From NCBI RefSeq assembly GCF_021018895.1, contig NC_079386.1, positions 18,460,552 to 18,524,551 of the forward strand: a DNA stretch of 64,000 bases, in the 5' to 3' direction. Positions within the stretch are counted from its first letter, which is position 1; every line of letters starts with the position of its first letter. The position numbers and the translations under genes are program-made. The DNA is from Seriola aureovittata. Its lineage: Eukaryota; Chordata; Actinopteri; Carangiformes; Carangidae. Shown in pieces: positions 26,566-39,720 of the stretch. A model generated the notes under the pieces. It was not told the DNA's origin. It worked only from the letters and a program-made list of their open reading frames with translations, and did not search any database.

Positions 26566-28505
26566 ATATATTATATATATTAATATTATAATATACCATA
26601 TATTATATATACCAAAATATCTGAGCTGCTCCAATTTCCAGACTGTCTGAGAACCAGATCGTTGATCGTTTAGTCAGCTGATCAGACACCTTCAAGCTGC
26701 AACAACTGACGCCCGATTAGACCCGAAACCTGATTGAGAAATGAAATGAGTTATATAATCCACCGCAACTCGTGTTTACCTGCTGTTATCTGCAGCTTTC
26801 CACCTCACTGGTCGAGTTGATTCTCCTCGTCTGGAGCTGGACAGAGTGAACGAGCTGTAGATTGATTTTCCGTCACTGCTCACATGAGGGTCGTCTGCTG
26901 TCGTCTCCATCGCTCTTCTTTTTGCTTTGTGGATAAACAGTAAGTTCAGACTTTTTCTGTTTCTCTCAGTCATGCCGAGCTCATCTGCCTTGAGTACATC
27001 TATCATCAGTCAGGGGAAACACGTCGCTTCTGTCAGTTAATTAAAGCTACAGGAAACTCAAACGTGACTTAATCCTTTGAATCTGATCGTTAGTTTCTTC
27101 TAACAGACACAACTTAATAAAAACACACATATCTGTATGTAGCACCAAGTTCATCTCAAGCAAGACAACGGGAGGTGAAGGGAGGACGTCCGTGTTCCCA
27201 CCACCACAGCAGAAGTTTCTTTCCTCCATGTTTGTTGCTGCAGCGCTGGCCGAAGCGACCTCTGGTTTGAGGTCATTTATATTTTTCATGGGGCCCTTTA
27301 TTTAGCCTGTGGCGGGGCCCCTAGCTGCTGCTGCTGCTGATGCTCTTTGCAAAGTTTCACAACAACATGAAATTTTGATGAATTCAACAAACACGATTAA
27401 AATTTCGTCATCGGTGGAGAAACTGAAGGCTGGAGGTCGCCGGTCTGAACCCGAGGCACCGCGGTTTCCTCGTGGGCTCAAAGCAACGTTCAACCACCGT
27501 ATAAACATTTTTATAAACAGACTTATTAATGTTCGATTTGTTTTCCCTCTGTTCTGTGTTTGCCTGGAATTTAATTTCCCCTTTTTCAAAAATTAGAGTA
27601 CAAAATTATAATTGATAATTTTCTGATTTTCTGTTCACATAACAAAAAATATAAAAAATAAAATTGCTGATTGTCACTATTGTGTCTTCATGTTTTAATT
27701 TCCCATTGATTTTTTTGTTCCCATTTTAAACTAAAATTTTAAGCGATACACAAAACTCATTAACTCCCACATTTTCCTGATCATATAATCAATCAATAAC
27801 ATTTAAAAAATACTGATGGTAAACGCTGCCCTGATAATTCAATTCATTATTATTATAATTATTATTATTAATTTACTTGATAAGCTATACTATAGCTATA
27901 AACTATCTCCCACATTTTTCTGATTCTTTATCAATAAACAATGTAAATTAAATTAAATGTAAATTTTAATTGATAAATTATATATTGATCCTTTAGCCTC
28001 CACGTTTCCAAGCACACATCTTTTTTCTATTATTCCTATCATTTTGTTATTGATTGATTTATTTTGTTCCTGGAAGTTTTACTTTGTGCTGCATTGATAC
28101 CTTAAGTTTTCTTGTCATATAAAACATTTCACAACGTTTCTAATCGTCAAGATTATGTTCTAATATTCAAAATTTTCCATCGTAATATTCTGTTCCTTTT
28201 TTTAATTAAATGATCAATTTAATCAATAACTGATAAACAAACCTGAAAGGTTTCACAGTAAAATCAAACTGTATCAACATGAATCAGCCTCACTGTGACT
28301 CTCACTGTCCTCAGATCAGATCATGTTCAGAGCTCCTTCTCCTCTCGCTCTCTTTGCTTCCTCGGGGCGATCAACCACTCAGTCAAACCTCACTCGTTCG
28401 TCCATCTCTCCCTCTCTCTCTCTGGTCATCAATCTCTCCTCCACGACACAACGATGACGGAGGAAACAGCCGATACTGCGCTGCTGACCCATCCATCCTC
28501 ATGCA

Positions 28506-28525
28506 ACACACACACACACACACAT

Positions 28526-28558
<33 letters not shown>

Positions 28559-28681
28559 CACACACACACCTTTGTTGTGCTTTAATGATGTAAATGAGAC
28601 AGATATTGATGGTGTAGAAACAGTGGAGCTCAATCTTCTTAACATGGTGATGTAATGGACGTGTTTATCAACCTGCCCTTT

Positions 28682-28711
<30 letters not shown>
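28506..28711. repeat. Two CA microsatellites
   Basis: 28506-28569 (short TA and AAA interruptions) and 28683-28711. Confidence 0.95.
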
Positions 28712-28714
<3 letters not shown>

Positions 28715-31004
28715 CGCTAGGCTATTTTTTATTTTATTTCATTAATTAATTTTCTAATTATTGTTTTTAAATAGTTTTTATTGGGTTTTTTTTCTTGTCG
28801 TCGGTGCGTCAGAATCTAAAGCACTTAAACTCCTGTACTTGTTTGAAAGGTGCTAAACAAATAAAGTTTAATTAAAAATACAGACCTCTGACTTTTGCAC
28901 GAGGCTGTACAGTCACAGTTTGAGATAAATGCTAACATTAGCATGCTAACATGCTCACAGTGAGAAGACTGACGTTCATCACGCTCCACAGTTTTGCAGG
29001 TGGTTTTTTTTTTGGCTTTTGAGAGTCGAGAACGATTATAAAACTTACCACTAAGAAAATACAACAACAAACAACGGCTCACGAGCTGGACGACCCTGCA
29101 GCTCCCACGAGAACGCCAATTATTATTATCATTATCAAACATGGAGGGAAACTAGCAGCTTGTGCTGTTTCTATGCAGAAACATCTGAGCTGAGAAAGCC
29201 AAAAAAGAAGGAAAGCAGCTCTGGGTGAAGAGGCGGACTGGCGGGACCGTGGAGACGGAGGGAAGGAAATATAATGTATATAATGTCTCTTTAATGTTGA
29301 AGAACCTGCCTGCGCCGTGAGTCATTCAGGCTTCGCCGTGAATGATCAAGAGCCACAGGAGCAGAGTGGAGCGAGGGAAGAAGCAGAGGAAAAAGAGAAC
29401 AGAGAGCGAGAGAGGCACATGGGTCACTTGGCGTGATTAGCCCCGCAATCAGGAAGTCAAAAGTCTCTTTAAAGATTCATGTCACGGCGTCTCGGCATCG
29501 AGAGCGGAGAGAGAGCATCAGGGTCGAGTCTCTGCAGAAGTCAATCTGTTTCCTGTAGAACAACTGGATTCTGTTTTTCTTCCGTACACATTCACCCAGT
29601 CAAACTGTTTTTACTGCTGAGGACATTTGGGATTGAAGTAAAGTTCCAGTTTTGGTTGCATGAAAAAAAAAAACCTAATTCCTCCCAGACCGACCTTTAG
29701 TTTTGATGTTGCAGACATCTGGGTGTGGAGCAGTTGTGGGGCGATGTGGGTTCCTGTTTGTTATGTAAATCTTTGCTGTTGTGCACATTCTGGATGTTGG
29801 ATTCCTGACACACGACAGAAGGTTCATGAACGACATGTGAAACCACAGGTACATTGTTGGAGTTGTGGAGAATATCGTTGACATGTCGGTTTTTTAGAGT
29901 CAAGAAGATTTTGGTGTTGTGGGATTTATTGTGCCGTAGACTTTTGGTGTGTTGAGTGTTGAGTTTTGCTATTGAGAAGATTTTTGGACTTTAGTGACGG
30001 TTGAGGGTTTCAACTCAAGTTTCAAAGTGAGATATCTATAATCCATCATTGGTCTTCGTTGCCTGATCTTCATGATTTATTGATGAGGTCATCTGGCTCC
30101 TTCAGGGACTCTAAAACACAACCCCAGCTGTCTTTTGTATAACTTTATTAAACTCTTTCATGCTGTGAAGACAAGGGAAGGAGCTTCAGTCAGTTCAGTC
30201 CTGCTCTGTACAACAGAACCCGTCTTTCATTCTGCCCTCAAAGCTCTGACAATGTAAAATACATCAGAGTGTGACTGCGAGTCTTTGTCCTCCTCGGTTC
30301 GTCCTATAGACACATTTCAAAAGATGATTGTAAAAGGCTTCTCTTTGTGTGTCAATCTACAGTGCAATTATTGTTAGTTCTGAGGTAAGTGTACAGTTCC
30401 TTTTGTGTTGTGTACGGCAGGGACGCATGTTCTGAACTGTCACTTTGGATTTACATTGTCGACTGAATCATTTTCATTATTTTTATGTCTTGTGGAGTCA
30501 CTGTATAGAATAAATCTAATAAAACTGAAAATCACAAAACAATCACTAGATGAATCGATCACTGGTGCAGTGTGTTCTTTGTGAAGAGGGTACAAAGAGA
30601 AGGAAATGGCTGGAAGCTGAACTGACTTTGTTCTAATGAAAAGAGACTTTCTGAATTGAGTTACTTAATTACTTGAGTTAATTAATTACTCAAATTAAAA
30701 AAAAAATAGATTCAACATGTTCCAGACACCCAAGATACCTTTTCTTTTTCTTTTTTAAGTTGTAAAACTCACATTAAATTATTTAAATGAATGCATGAAG
30801 TTTGATGTTTTATGTAAAAGTCTTACATTAAAGTTGTTAAATTTATAATTTATTTATTTTTACTATCTATTGTGTAGATCAAGGAGAGTGATACCTTGAG
30901 ACCTCTTATATTCTGAATGCTGATCCTTTCAAAGTCGTACCAATAACACTTCTGAATTGATTTAATCATCTTAGAGATTAAATTCCTCCCATGTGAGAGC
31001 TGAT

Positions 31005-31050
31005 GTAGCTCAAAAAGCTGAAGTAGCTCAAAAAGCTGAAGTAGCTCAAA
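31005..31050. repeat. 18-bp tandem repeat
   Basis: About 2.6 near-identical units of TAGCTCAAAAAGCTGAAG. Confidence 0.85.
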
Positions 31051-31724
31051 GCAGATTTGTGTTTTGGTTCAAGTCCTTCCCGAATATTTAAATGTATCAG
31101 AACCATTAAATACAACGAGTTTTTCACCTCTTTTGAAATTTGAAACAAAAGGTACAAATGCTGCACAATGAAAATAACTAGTGGAGTTTTTCTTGGGAAC
31201 CTTCAGGTGTCCTTTAAACATTTGGCTGTAAACTTTCAGAGTGAAAAATAAAAAGAAGTCAAACAGAGATGCCCGTGTGTGTCTGACTGTCCTCCACAGA
31301 CCCGAGTCCAACTCAGCGGCAGATAACTGCTTTCACAACGTCATGGCAGGGTGTCACAGCAGCTTCAGGTTTCCACAACAACACGCCTGAGGGCACCGGT
31401 TTCATTCAAGATTTCTGTCAGAAGCCCCCCGACCGGCAGTCACACTCGCCCCATCGCCCCGCTGAGGGCTCCCCATCCTGCTGATGATTACTGTCAACTC
31501 CTTAAATAAAAAAGCTCCAGCGGTGCCTCAGAGCAGGTTCAGAGAGTCACCTGTCAGCCAAATGTGACGGGGGCTGCTGATTGGTGGAGGTGGAGTATTT
31601 TCTGAGGACAAACTGCAGCTGAATTCAGCAGCTCTGAGCGTCTGTTAAATAGAAAAATCCTTGTTTCGCTGCGGCTCCGAGGATGCTAATGTCGCTCAGT
31701 CACTTCGGTTCACACTAAAACATC

Positions 31725-31900
31725 ATAACGACTGATGGATGGACTTTAATGAAATTTGACACAAACATTCATGGTTCCAAGATGACGAACACTTTTGACT
31801 TTGGTGTATTTTCTGACATTTTATCTAATGCCACCGCCACGCTGACATACAGTGGTTCAAAGCAAATATCTAAAGAACCAGTGATACAGGCTTCAGAGTC
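31725..31900. repeat. Fragment of a teleost dispersed repeat
   Basis: The stretch with GACTTTAATGAAATTTGACA, ACATTCATGGTTCC, GACTTTGGTGTATTTTCTGA and ATCTAATGCCACC resembles a common fish interspersed repeat (from memory). Noncoding. Confidence 0.45.
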
Positions 31901-34900
31901 TCGGCTTCAACTGCATCACTACTGAATAGTCAGTTGACGTAGCACCACCACAACCTCAACCATTATATTACTGCTTCAAATCCAGTTTACACAACCTTCA
32001 ATGCCTTTTGGGAAAAATGGAAAAACATTTCTTGACTTTTTTAATTATTTTTTAAAATCGTTTTAAATTACTTTGAGGTTCTGATTCATAATCAGAAGCT
32101 AAATTGAATTCTGTCGCCATGCTTTGCTTCAGTAAGCGTTTCCATGTGCGTTAAAAAAAAAAGGCAGACTACAGTTTCCTCTCGTTTGAGGAGAAAAAGC
32201 TGTTTAACAAACCAAAGTGAAACAGACTTAGTGAATAAATGAAGACATAAATGAGCTTCCAGTGAAGAGATGACACATCAGTGTGGAGACTATTCATTTC
32301 CTCAGAACAGTGGTGGATAGAAACACACAGTTTGCTTTTACTTGCTTACCAATTTTTGGTTAAAACTTTAATTACATTGGGATGAAAACTTGATGCTTCA
32401 CAGAAAAACAAATCAAGGCTGAACATGTGACAAATATTCAGTGTTGGTTTCTAAACGTTTAAGAGTCAAACTCTCGGAGGATATATTCATCATCCCGGTA
32501 TTGATCGAATCAGAGGGGAAAGTGACACTGACGGCTGATGTATGGGTTTTAATAAAGGGCCAATAATATCAGCAGCGTGTCAGTCTAATCTAATATGAAT
32601 TCACTATTACAGAGGAACACAGCGGGGACTCTGGCAGGCGATAAATCTCTCCTCACTCTCTCTGCTTCCCACGCTCCAGTGGAGAATTAGCTTTTCATTT
32701 TCTTTTCCAACATGTGTTTCCTCTTTCTCAGCCTCTCCGAGCTGAGCATCAAATTATCCCAGTTTTGTGACGCATCGACCGTCTCTGCCGCAGAATCTTT
32801 CCCAAACGTCTCACAGGTGGCGATCATTATCCCGCTTTACAGTTCTTTCATTTTTTGGTCTCTTCTGTCCAACATCCCTCGCTTCCACTTCCATTAACAT
32901 TCGTTATATTTCACAGAAACTCAAGCTAAGTCGGTTTTTCCACACCTTTAAAGTTGGTCTTCATCTTCAGCCACACACTTTGTTTCTGTGGCATAAAAAC
33001 AAGTGAGGTATGATCTGTTTTATGAATGTTCCTGCTGAGCTACCCTCCACCCCTCTCAGCAGGTCATCCTCCTCTCATCCATCTACCCAGACAACCTGCT
33101 TCCACAACATGAAATATGGCTCCACTGTTTGGTTGTTTGTGCGGTCGTTTGTATTTCTGATTTATTTTTCATACACAAGCTGCTGCAGGAATAATCTGCA
33201 ACCGTCTACAAGGACAAAGAGCTGCGAACAACCTGCCGCAACTTCAAACTGAAGTCTGTTTCAGTCCGTCAACAACCAGCTTTCCCGCCGAATGTAGCAC
33301 AAACCACATGTGCAGAATATCTGGGATGCATTAATTAACCACGTGTAAAACATGACACAGATCAGTCATGTGAGTCATACACGTCAGCATTGATTCACCA
33401 AGTCTGTTTCCATTGGCCTGTAAACCAGACCAATCAGCAAGTTCGTGATGGGTGTGGCCTCTTCCATTGAGATAGAACGTCCTGCAAAGGATGTGGCCCC
33501 TGGATTGGGACACAGCTAGAATCAACAGAGTCATTAAAAGCCATCTGCTCTGAGTCTAAACCAAATGTTTGTCCGTCCGTCCACAGGGATGAACCGAGAG
33601 TGAAAAACGCAGCTGGGCTTTATGAGGTCACATGGGTCAGTTTCGCCTGCAGCTTTGTTTCTAATGTCACAAAACTTTTCCCTGAGATGAATGACGAGCA
33701 TTAGGACGTACATTACTTTGTGTTTTGCTCCGCAGACAGTCTAATCTGAGCTGTGAAATGGAACAACAGGATCTTATAATGAGCACATTTGTTTCATATG
33801 ATTTCCTGAAATGTAATGACGACAAAAACGAATTTCTCTCGTCTCAAAGTGAACCAGCGCTGCTTATTATAGCCCCACAGTGAAAACTGAGACGGATAGA
33901 GTCTCCTGGGGCTCACACACACACAAAAGGCAGAAGATGCTGCCTTCATGTCACCACGGTGTAAATTTCAAACGCACTAAACATCTATCCATCTATACGT
34001 CTTCACTCCAGTCAGACAGGCGTAACACAGGGGGAGGTGTGGGACAACATATCTGAAATATACTCTACATTTTTCTGTCATCTTATTGGTTCCCAAACAG
34101 GCCTATATGTTGCTGTTCGCAAAAACATTTATGCCTTTTGCCACCTTTCTCAAAATAGTCAGATTTCACACTGAGCTGTTGATAAACAGTCGGAGAAACT
34201 CACTTCAAACCTTTAAAATAAAAGGACGTCCCTGAAGACTGGATTGACTACATTATTTAATTACATCACAACAGGCGCAGCCAATTAGTAGGAAAAAAAA
34301 TGCAGGTATTTGTGGCTGTAATTATTCCTGCAGTCTGGCAGGAAAACGACCTAGATACTCGCTTCACGGGAATAAAATCACTGACCAGTGGCGGAGATGT
34401 GAAAACCAGCAGACCTCCACTACAGACAGACAGAAAACCATCTTCAGAGGGACGTTGAGGCAGCATCAAAGCCGAGGGAAACACTCCAAGCAAAAAGGCG
34501 CTCGGTGAACTCCTCTTCAAAGCTTCCTCTCCGATCCATACATTAGAGCGGAGACCAAAGCCCTTCTCCTTCGGGACTGACATCTCCCAGCGACATCCGG
34601 GAGTTTGGAGTAATTGGAGGAGATTGTGTGTGACTTTAATCCCGTGCAAATCTGCCATGTCTCATTTGTACAGTAAAGAAAAAAATGAGTGAAAGATGCA
34701 GCTCCCATGACGGTTTAATTTCCTAATCCTATGTGATGCACGTTTTTTTTTTTTTTTTTTAAGAGTCTTCCTCACCTACTTTACTGAAACCTGGAATCTA
34801 CAGACGAAGGTTTTGGCTGAATTTTCTGGTTCAAACTCAAAAGCTTTGAGAAAGTAAAATTAGACTAACGTGTCTGTGGGGCTCATTAAATTTCCCATGT

Positions 34901-36717
34901 GAATGTGTAACGCTGTAATTACACCAAGTCCCCACATAATACAAGACCTGTGAGAAAAGGGCTTTAGACCTGATGTGAAGCCTATTTTTCATTTACAGCT
35001 CAGGCACATTTAAAAAAAAAAAAATAATAATCTCCAGAATAAGCTGAGGGGGAAATTAGAAAATAAGAGCCACAGAGGAGGGAGGGAGGATATTTTTTAG
35101 CCTCAGGATAAGATGGTTGAAGGGAAAAAATTAGGAGGATACAGGAGAAACGAACGTGGAGGATTTAGTCTCAGTCCTGACTGTAAATGTCTTTAAGGAA
35201 GGAGGAGGAAACCCAAACCATTAAATGTCAAATTCTACTGAACTTGACGGGTTGTTTCACAGTTTTCTTTGAATTCATTTAAACATTAAACACGACTGAA
35301 ACAACTTTGAAGCTCCTTAAATTAAAGTTCATATTCAGATTAAGGTGGAATTAAACATCTGTGGAATATTTTAAGGGGTAAAACAGCTCAGTTTGGTTTT
35401 TTATCAGACCCAAGTAAAAACCTAAATGTTGCTTCTGCCTCTGCAGCTGCTCTGCAACTGATTATTAAGAGGCTTTATGAACCTCATTAAAGCAAATAAT
35501 TAAAAATATCCTGTTAAGTTACTTAACCACTAGCACAGCGTTAACCCTAAGTAGCACAGCATTATTATCAATTACACCTGTCTTTCCTGCTTTGACCTGC
35601 CAGAACGTCTGCTGTGAAAAACATATATTCGTCCTCGTGGCTGCATCCCAGCGTGCAGCCGTGTGTCGTATAAAGCAACGGAGGGAAGGAAAACTGAGGG
35701 GACGACAACAGACATTACTCCCTTTACGTCACGTCAGAGGAACCGAATTTCACTTCGTCTTCCATCCAAGTATTTTTGAGGATTCTTCCTTTGCATTGAA
35801 GCTTGAGCTGTAACGCCACGTCTCTCCATTAGAGGGCGGTACGGTCGTTGATTCGAAATCTGCTGCGGAGCTAAAAACATCCTGATGGGCATGAAACCTC
35901 CTGGTTCAACCGTCAGTACAAAAGATTAACAACTGCATCAGAAAACATCGGGATCTTCCATAAGAAATAATAAAAGTTGAAGGGGTGAGTTTCATGAGTG
36001 TGAAGCTAACGATCTTTTTCTGCGACGTGCGCTGTTAACGATTACGATGCTGAGAAAACAGAAAACACAAATCAAAATCAATTTCTTTGTAACTTTAGGA
36101 AGAATTCAGAAACATGTTTCTTTCTCAACTGTGACGACGAAGCTCTGACTCTCTTCTTCTCCATGGCAACGGTAGCTGACGCTCGCTGGTACTGTAGTAA
36201 AATAAACACAACATAATTTGTGGGAAATCTACTTCCTCAAAGCTGAAATCCTGACTTTGTAAAATCTACTGTGGAATGGAGCGTTTGTGTTAAGCTAAGA
36301 TCAAACCGAACACGAATCACCCTCGAGCCTCCTGCTTTGATTCTGCCTCTTAATTCTCCAGTAAAAGACGGCGGCGAGGCGTCCGGGGAGACTGGACTGA
36401 CTGGAACGTGAACTCCCAGCGCAGCTTGACGCAACAAAACAGAAGAAGAAGATGATGACGCATGAGGCAACAATAAAAACAAGAAAACAAGAACAAGGGT
36501 AAAACAGCGCGGGAGATTTGTGGAGGATTGTTTTGGTGCTGACGGTGCAACAAAGTTCGCAGACGCTCAAGAAGAAACGCAGAAGAAGAAGTGACACACT
36601 GGATTACATGGAGGATTCATCTCCAGCCGGTTACGTGTTAGCTCTGTGGACTCCCGTGTATTTGTTCCCTCCTGCTGATGATCACACACTTTATTTCCTT
36701 AATCAGAGGCACATACA

Positions 36718-37360
36718 CTTCCTCCTCCTCCTCCTCCTCCTCTTTCCTCCTGCTGTTTCTGTTCCCATAATCCAATCTGTTTTAACTTTTGCACCTTCAT
36801 CTTCCTCATTCTCAAATTCACTCGTCCTCGTCTCTGTTCATTATTTGTCCATTTTCTGCCTTTTTACTCTTCATCATTTGTCCTCCTCTTCATCTGTCTC
36901 TCCTCACTCCTCTTCTCTCCTCCTCTTAGATGATTTTCTCACTTGTTTCTCCTCTTCATCCTTTCCTTTAAACTACACCTTCACCTCCTCCTTTCCTTCC
37001 TTCTTTCTCTCTTTTGAAGTTCTTCGTCCTCCTTCCCTCCATCTCCTCCTCTTTCCCCATCGTCTCTCCTCCTCACTCTTTCTCCCTTCATTTAGCTTCA
37101 CCTCCTGCTGTTTTCTTTGGCCTCAAGAAGATGAAGGGGAAGGAGAGGAATGGAGAAGAGATGGAGGAAACAAAATAAGGAAAACATAAGGAAGAGAAGA
37201 GGAGGAAAAAAATAAGGAGGACAGAAAGAGAAAAGCAGAAAAAGAGATAGAGAAGAAAAGGAGAAGGAAAAAGATGGCAAGGATATGAGGAAAAAGGAGG
37301 GAGAACAAGGGGGAAAAGAACAGAAAGCGGAGGAAATAAAGGAGGAATAAAAAGTGAAAG
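36718..37360. repeat. Pyrimidine tract followed by purine tract
   Basis: 36718-37120 is almost all C/T (CTC and TTC runs), then 37125-37360 is almost all A/G on the same strand. Open frames of up to 223 residues here are Ser/Leu/Phe or Lys/Glu low complexity and lack any domain. Confidence 0.85.
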
Positions 37361-38424
37361 TTTCCAAATATCTGAACTGACCTTTCTGCTGCTGCAGGAA
37401 GTTGAATCTGAAATCCATGAAAAAGCCCAAAAGAGGACGGCAGCTGAATCAGCAGGTTTCTTATTGAACGCAGCTAATGAGAATCTGGAAGCATGAACGG
37501 ACAATTAAAGAAAGAAAAAGAAAAAAGGAAAGGGGAAAAAGAAAAAGGTTCATGAGTCTAATTGTGTTTAGTGAAGCAGCATTTATTTCATAGAACTGCT
37601 GCTTCATGGGAAAATGAAAATGAACTAAAGCCTGAGGAGCAGACGTACGACGCTCAGGGTCGGAGCTTCGACTGACTCACTCTTTTACTCCCGTTCCTTT
37701 TTTTGCTGCTTCAACAGTTTTTGTAAAAATCTTTTTAAATCTTCATCTGTTACAAGACTGAATTCAACGTTTTGTGAAGTTGACGTATTTGCTCTCATGC
37801 TGAGAGTCAGATGAGAAGATCTGGGTGGTTTCCTCTCCCTTGTGTCGGGCGTCTGCGCTCGGCTTAGAGAGAGGGGAGGAGCTCGGAGTAAAGTCGCCGC
37901 TCGCTCATGTCGTAAGCAGCACGCTGAGGTGGTTTGGGAAACGAGTTAGGAGGTTTTCTGAGTCACACTGGGAGAAGAAGCCGGGGCAGACCCAGAACTC
38001 GTGTGGCCTCGGGAAAGCGTGGCTGGAGAGAGGGATGTCTGGACTACCTTGCTTGATCTGCTGCCACCGAGACCCGACCCCGGGTAAACTGAAGAAAATG
38101 TCTGGATGGATGTATTATAATTAAGAGAGGATTAAGAAACTGGGTGTGCAGATATTTAAGAGATCAAACGATTTACACCATTAACCAAAAAAAAACTCAG
38201 GATGAAAGAAAACGATACGGATAAATCAGTTATGAAAATGCAGCTGTACAACATTTCCCCCTGAAGTCTAGAACCCAGCAGAACCGAAAAACTGCAGTGA
38301 GGTAGAGAACCAGATCAGGACCAATCAGGACTTCGGCTGCAGCCAAGACAAAACAACTGAAACAATCTGATTTTTACCAGCCGCAGACACGACTTTTGTC
38401 TGAAATTCTGTCCCCAAAAGTAGC

Positions 38425-38425
<1 letters not shown>

Positions 38426-38473
<48 letters not shown>

Positions 38474-38595
38474 GGTACGTTTTCCCTCCATCAGCAGGTA
38501 AAAAAAATAAAAAAAGTGCTTTGATGTCCTTTCCGCATCTCGCAGCAAAAACAGCAACAAGGACCTAAAAACACCTGAAAACTCTTTTCTCATCT

Positions 38596-38638
<43 letters not shown>
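38426..38638. repeat. Two CA microsatellites
   Basis: 38426-38470 and 38597-38638, both uninterrupted, about 125 bp apart. A 158-residue frame across them is repeat-driven. Confidence 0.95.
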
Positions 38639-38640
<2 letters not shown>

Positions 38641-39361
38641 AAACACACACAGCTGCAACAACAGGGCTGATTACAACAAAGGTGCTGAGCTGAGAGTGCT
38701 GACAGGAGACGAGGAGAGCTGGTGAACAGGGATAATACGAGGGAGAGAAGAGGAGGAGAGAGGAGGAGAGGCTGGAGCTGTAACAGGCCAACGCAGGAAA
38801 GGAGGGATGAGGGAAGAGAGAGCGGAGACTTTAGTGAAGCGGATCGCTGCAGGCGGCTGTAATCAGGGTCCGAGCAGATTGCGAGCATTTGGACGCCACA
38901 TGCATGGGTTGTTAAACTGTTGGCAGGTGGGACGAGACCACCGGGGGAGATGAACCGTCGTATCCCAGAGAAGGTGAATCACTCCGCTGGGCAGACGTGG
39001 CAAAGACGTCACATGTTCATAACTGGGGTTTTTTTGTCCTTTGAAACTTGAAATGCTTCTGACTTTGTCAAATAGTTTGATAAAGTCTGATCAAACGTAG
39101 GAGGTGATCCATGCAGCTGATTACCAATTATACACTTTTCCCATTGGTGGCGTCCCGGAGCCTCTGATCACTGGTGTTTCCGAGGTTTAATTACTGAGGC
39201 TCTGGTGACTGAACGTCTGCTGTGACGCCTGAAGCCACGAGACCGGACGCTGTTGCTCACGGCAACACACAGGTGTGACGTTCAGGTGTCACTTTCCCTT
39301 TGGAGAGACTGAATGAGTGAGAAGCTCCTGGTTCTGCAGAGACTTGTATCAGACACAGGAA

Positions 39362-39362
<1 letters not shown>

Positions 39363-39397
<35 letters not shown>

Positions 39398-39427
39398 AGA
39401 GCCACTTATAGAGTCATTATAAACACT

Positions 39428-39470
<43 letters not shown>

Positions 39471-39629
39471 CTCTTCTCACCATCACACATTCAATTACTT
39501 AGAGTCTATCTCTCTAAACACACACACACACACACACACACACACCAGGAAAAAGCACTTTGTCATTGAAGCAGCAGCTCCGGATGTAATCTCATGAAGG
39601 ATGTAAGAGCTTTAACTGACCTGCCACTT

Positions 39630-39718
<89 letters not shown>
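39363..39718. repeat. Cluster of four CA microsatellites
   Basis: Arrays at 39363-39396, 39431-39461 (followed by a short AT run), 39519-39544 and 39639-39718 (80 bp uninterrupted), all in 356 bp and all CA on the plus strand. Confidence 0.95.

Positions 39719-39720
<2 letters not shown>

Larger units (their letters stand above)
12966..28505. other. Gene-free stretch
   Basis: No supported gene. Holds family D copies (14840, 22908), family B copy 1 (17498), family A copy 3 (24608), a partial MITE (26385), TG and TA microsatellites, and an AT-rich block at about 27590-28260. Frames such as 17313-17702 run through family B and are typical repeat-derived spurious proteins. Confidence 0.6.
28712..38425. 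other. Gene-free stretch
   Basis: No supported gene. Includes an 18-bp tandem repeat (31005), a repeat fragment (31725), poly-T (34745-34760), and the pyrimidine/purine tract (36718-37360). Open frames up to 130 residues (e.g. 34266-34658) have no recognisable motif. Confidence 0.6.

Noticed and set aside
28925..28962. Palindrome-like ATGCTAACATTAGCATGCTA stretch
   Set aside because: Short fragment of a motif common in fish dispersed repeats; too short to call an element.
36518..37504. Frames of 223 and 138 residues
   Set aside because: Low-complexity translation of pyrimidine and purine tracts with no domain, no splice context and similar-length frames on both strands.
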